Positions 63,691-64,000 of a stretch of DNA of 64,000 nucleotides are shown here, piece by piece. Each line of letters starts with the position of its first letter. Position 1 is the first letter of the stretch. A program made the translations under genes and the position numbers. The stretch comes from JADKIH01 sp031417395 (GTDB lineage Bacteria > Bacteroidota > Bacteroidia > AKYH767-A > 2013-40CM-41-45). The notes beneath the pieces were generated by a model, which worked only from the letters and a program-made list of their open reading frames with translations, did no database searches and had not been told where the DNA came from. The DNA lies in the NCBI GenBank assembly GCA_031417395.1, contig JANOVM010000040.1, forward strand, positions 1 to 64,000, read 5' to 3'.

Positions 63691-64000
63691 GTTGTTTAGT
63701 TTAAATTGTTTATAAATAATAGAATAAAATCCGTTTTAAATCAATCAATATATTTTCAAAAAAAAGAAATCAGGTTTATTAATGTAAGGGATAAAAAAAT
63801 AAAAGGAATAAAATAAACTTAAAATTCTAAAACAATATTAGCAATAAATATTCAATTCAAACAATTATTTATCCATTTTTCAATAAATACGAAATTCCCT
63901 ACAGCTCCCAAAAGCCCAATTTTGAAGAAATCCACGCAGAGAATATTTAATTCTTTAATAAAATAATAGGTGTTTAATGAAAAACACCGATTTTAATCAT
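63691..64000. other. AT-rich end of the window
   Basis: No gene visible. The only structure is a small hairpin GGTGTTT-AATGAA-AAACACC at 63969-63988, perhaps a terminator for a gene to the right of the window. Confidence 0.4.

Noticed and set aside
1..64000. CRISPR array, integrase or complete prophage
   Set aside because: No regularly spaced direct repeats, no Cas, integrase, terminase, portal or capsid genes were found.

Overview
The window looks like chromosomal DNA of a member of the Bacteroidota. The evidence is three intact proteins, plus one broken gene, ending in type IX secretion (T9SS) sorting domains, a carboxypeptidase-regulatory/TonB-dependent receptor pair, families typical of the phylum (DUF6624, DUF3127, DUF3078, DUF983, FISUMP), a Bacteroidota-style LptD locus, and promoters of the form TTTG-N19-TAnnTTTG. 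No rRNA, integrase, transposase or CRISPR array is visible. Three tRNA genes (Ser-GCT, Pro-TGG, Arg-TCT) lie at 42.4-42.95 kb.

Layout. 0-6.1 kb: small secreted proteins, a methyltransferase, a carboxymuconolactone decarboxylase-like protein, and a T9SS-exported subtilase paired with a lipoprotein. 6.5-10.1 kb: an outer-membrane receptor operon. 10.1-16.9 kb: an overlapping SDR / FAD oxidase / beta-propeller operon, DUF3127, an FKBP isomerase and a membrane DUF457 protein. 16.1-23.3 kb: an envelope locus with amidase, MCE (MlaD-like) and two Fe-S oxidoreductase proteins, divergent from lptD. 23.5-28.5 kb: a T9SS propeller protein and a large M43-type metalloprotease gene interrupted by two in-frame stop codons. 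28.7-33.3 kb: small genes, a repeat-rich gene-poor stretch containing a MITE-like inverted-repeat element, and xth. 33.5-36.5 kb: a tightly overlapping four-gene operon (small secreted protein, propeller-like protein, CxxC thioredoxin-like protein, DUF3078 protein); the small protein has a paralog at 30.7-31.1 kb. 36.5-42.3 kb: MFS transporter, ABC-F ATPase, M23 peptidase. 43-51 kb: a one-strand cluster of six secreted proteins built by reshuffling shared N- and C-terminal modules.

51.7-61.2 kb is an accessory, defence-island-like region. It opens with a compact three-gene operon: a coiled-coil lipoprotein, a membrane protein resembling putative AbiC phage abortive infection proteins, and an unrecognised membrane-anchored protein. 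This is the best candidate here for an undescribed system. After it come phage-like debris, an HsdS fragment fused to a broken reverse-strand gene, a SHOCT protein, a RhuM fragment, an antitoxin with its own promoter and a truncated PIN toxin, an intact RhuM-Fic protein, an HsdR N-terminal stub, and an HsdR gene with two single-base frameshifts. No hsdM is present, so the type I restriction system looks dead. The window ends with a DUF983 protein and a large T9SS surface protein, convergent across a bidirectional terminator.
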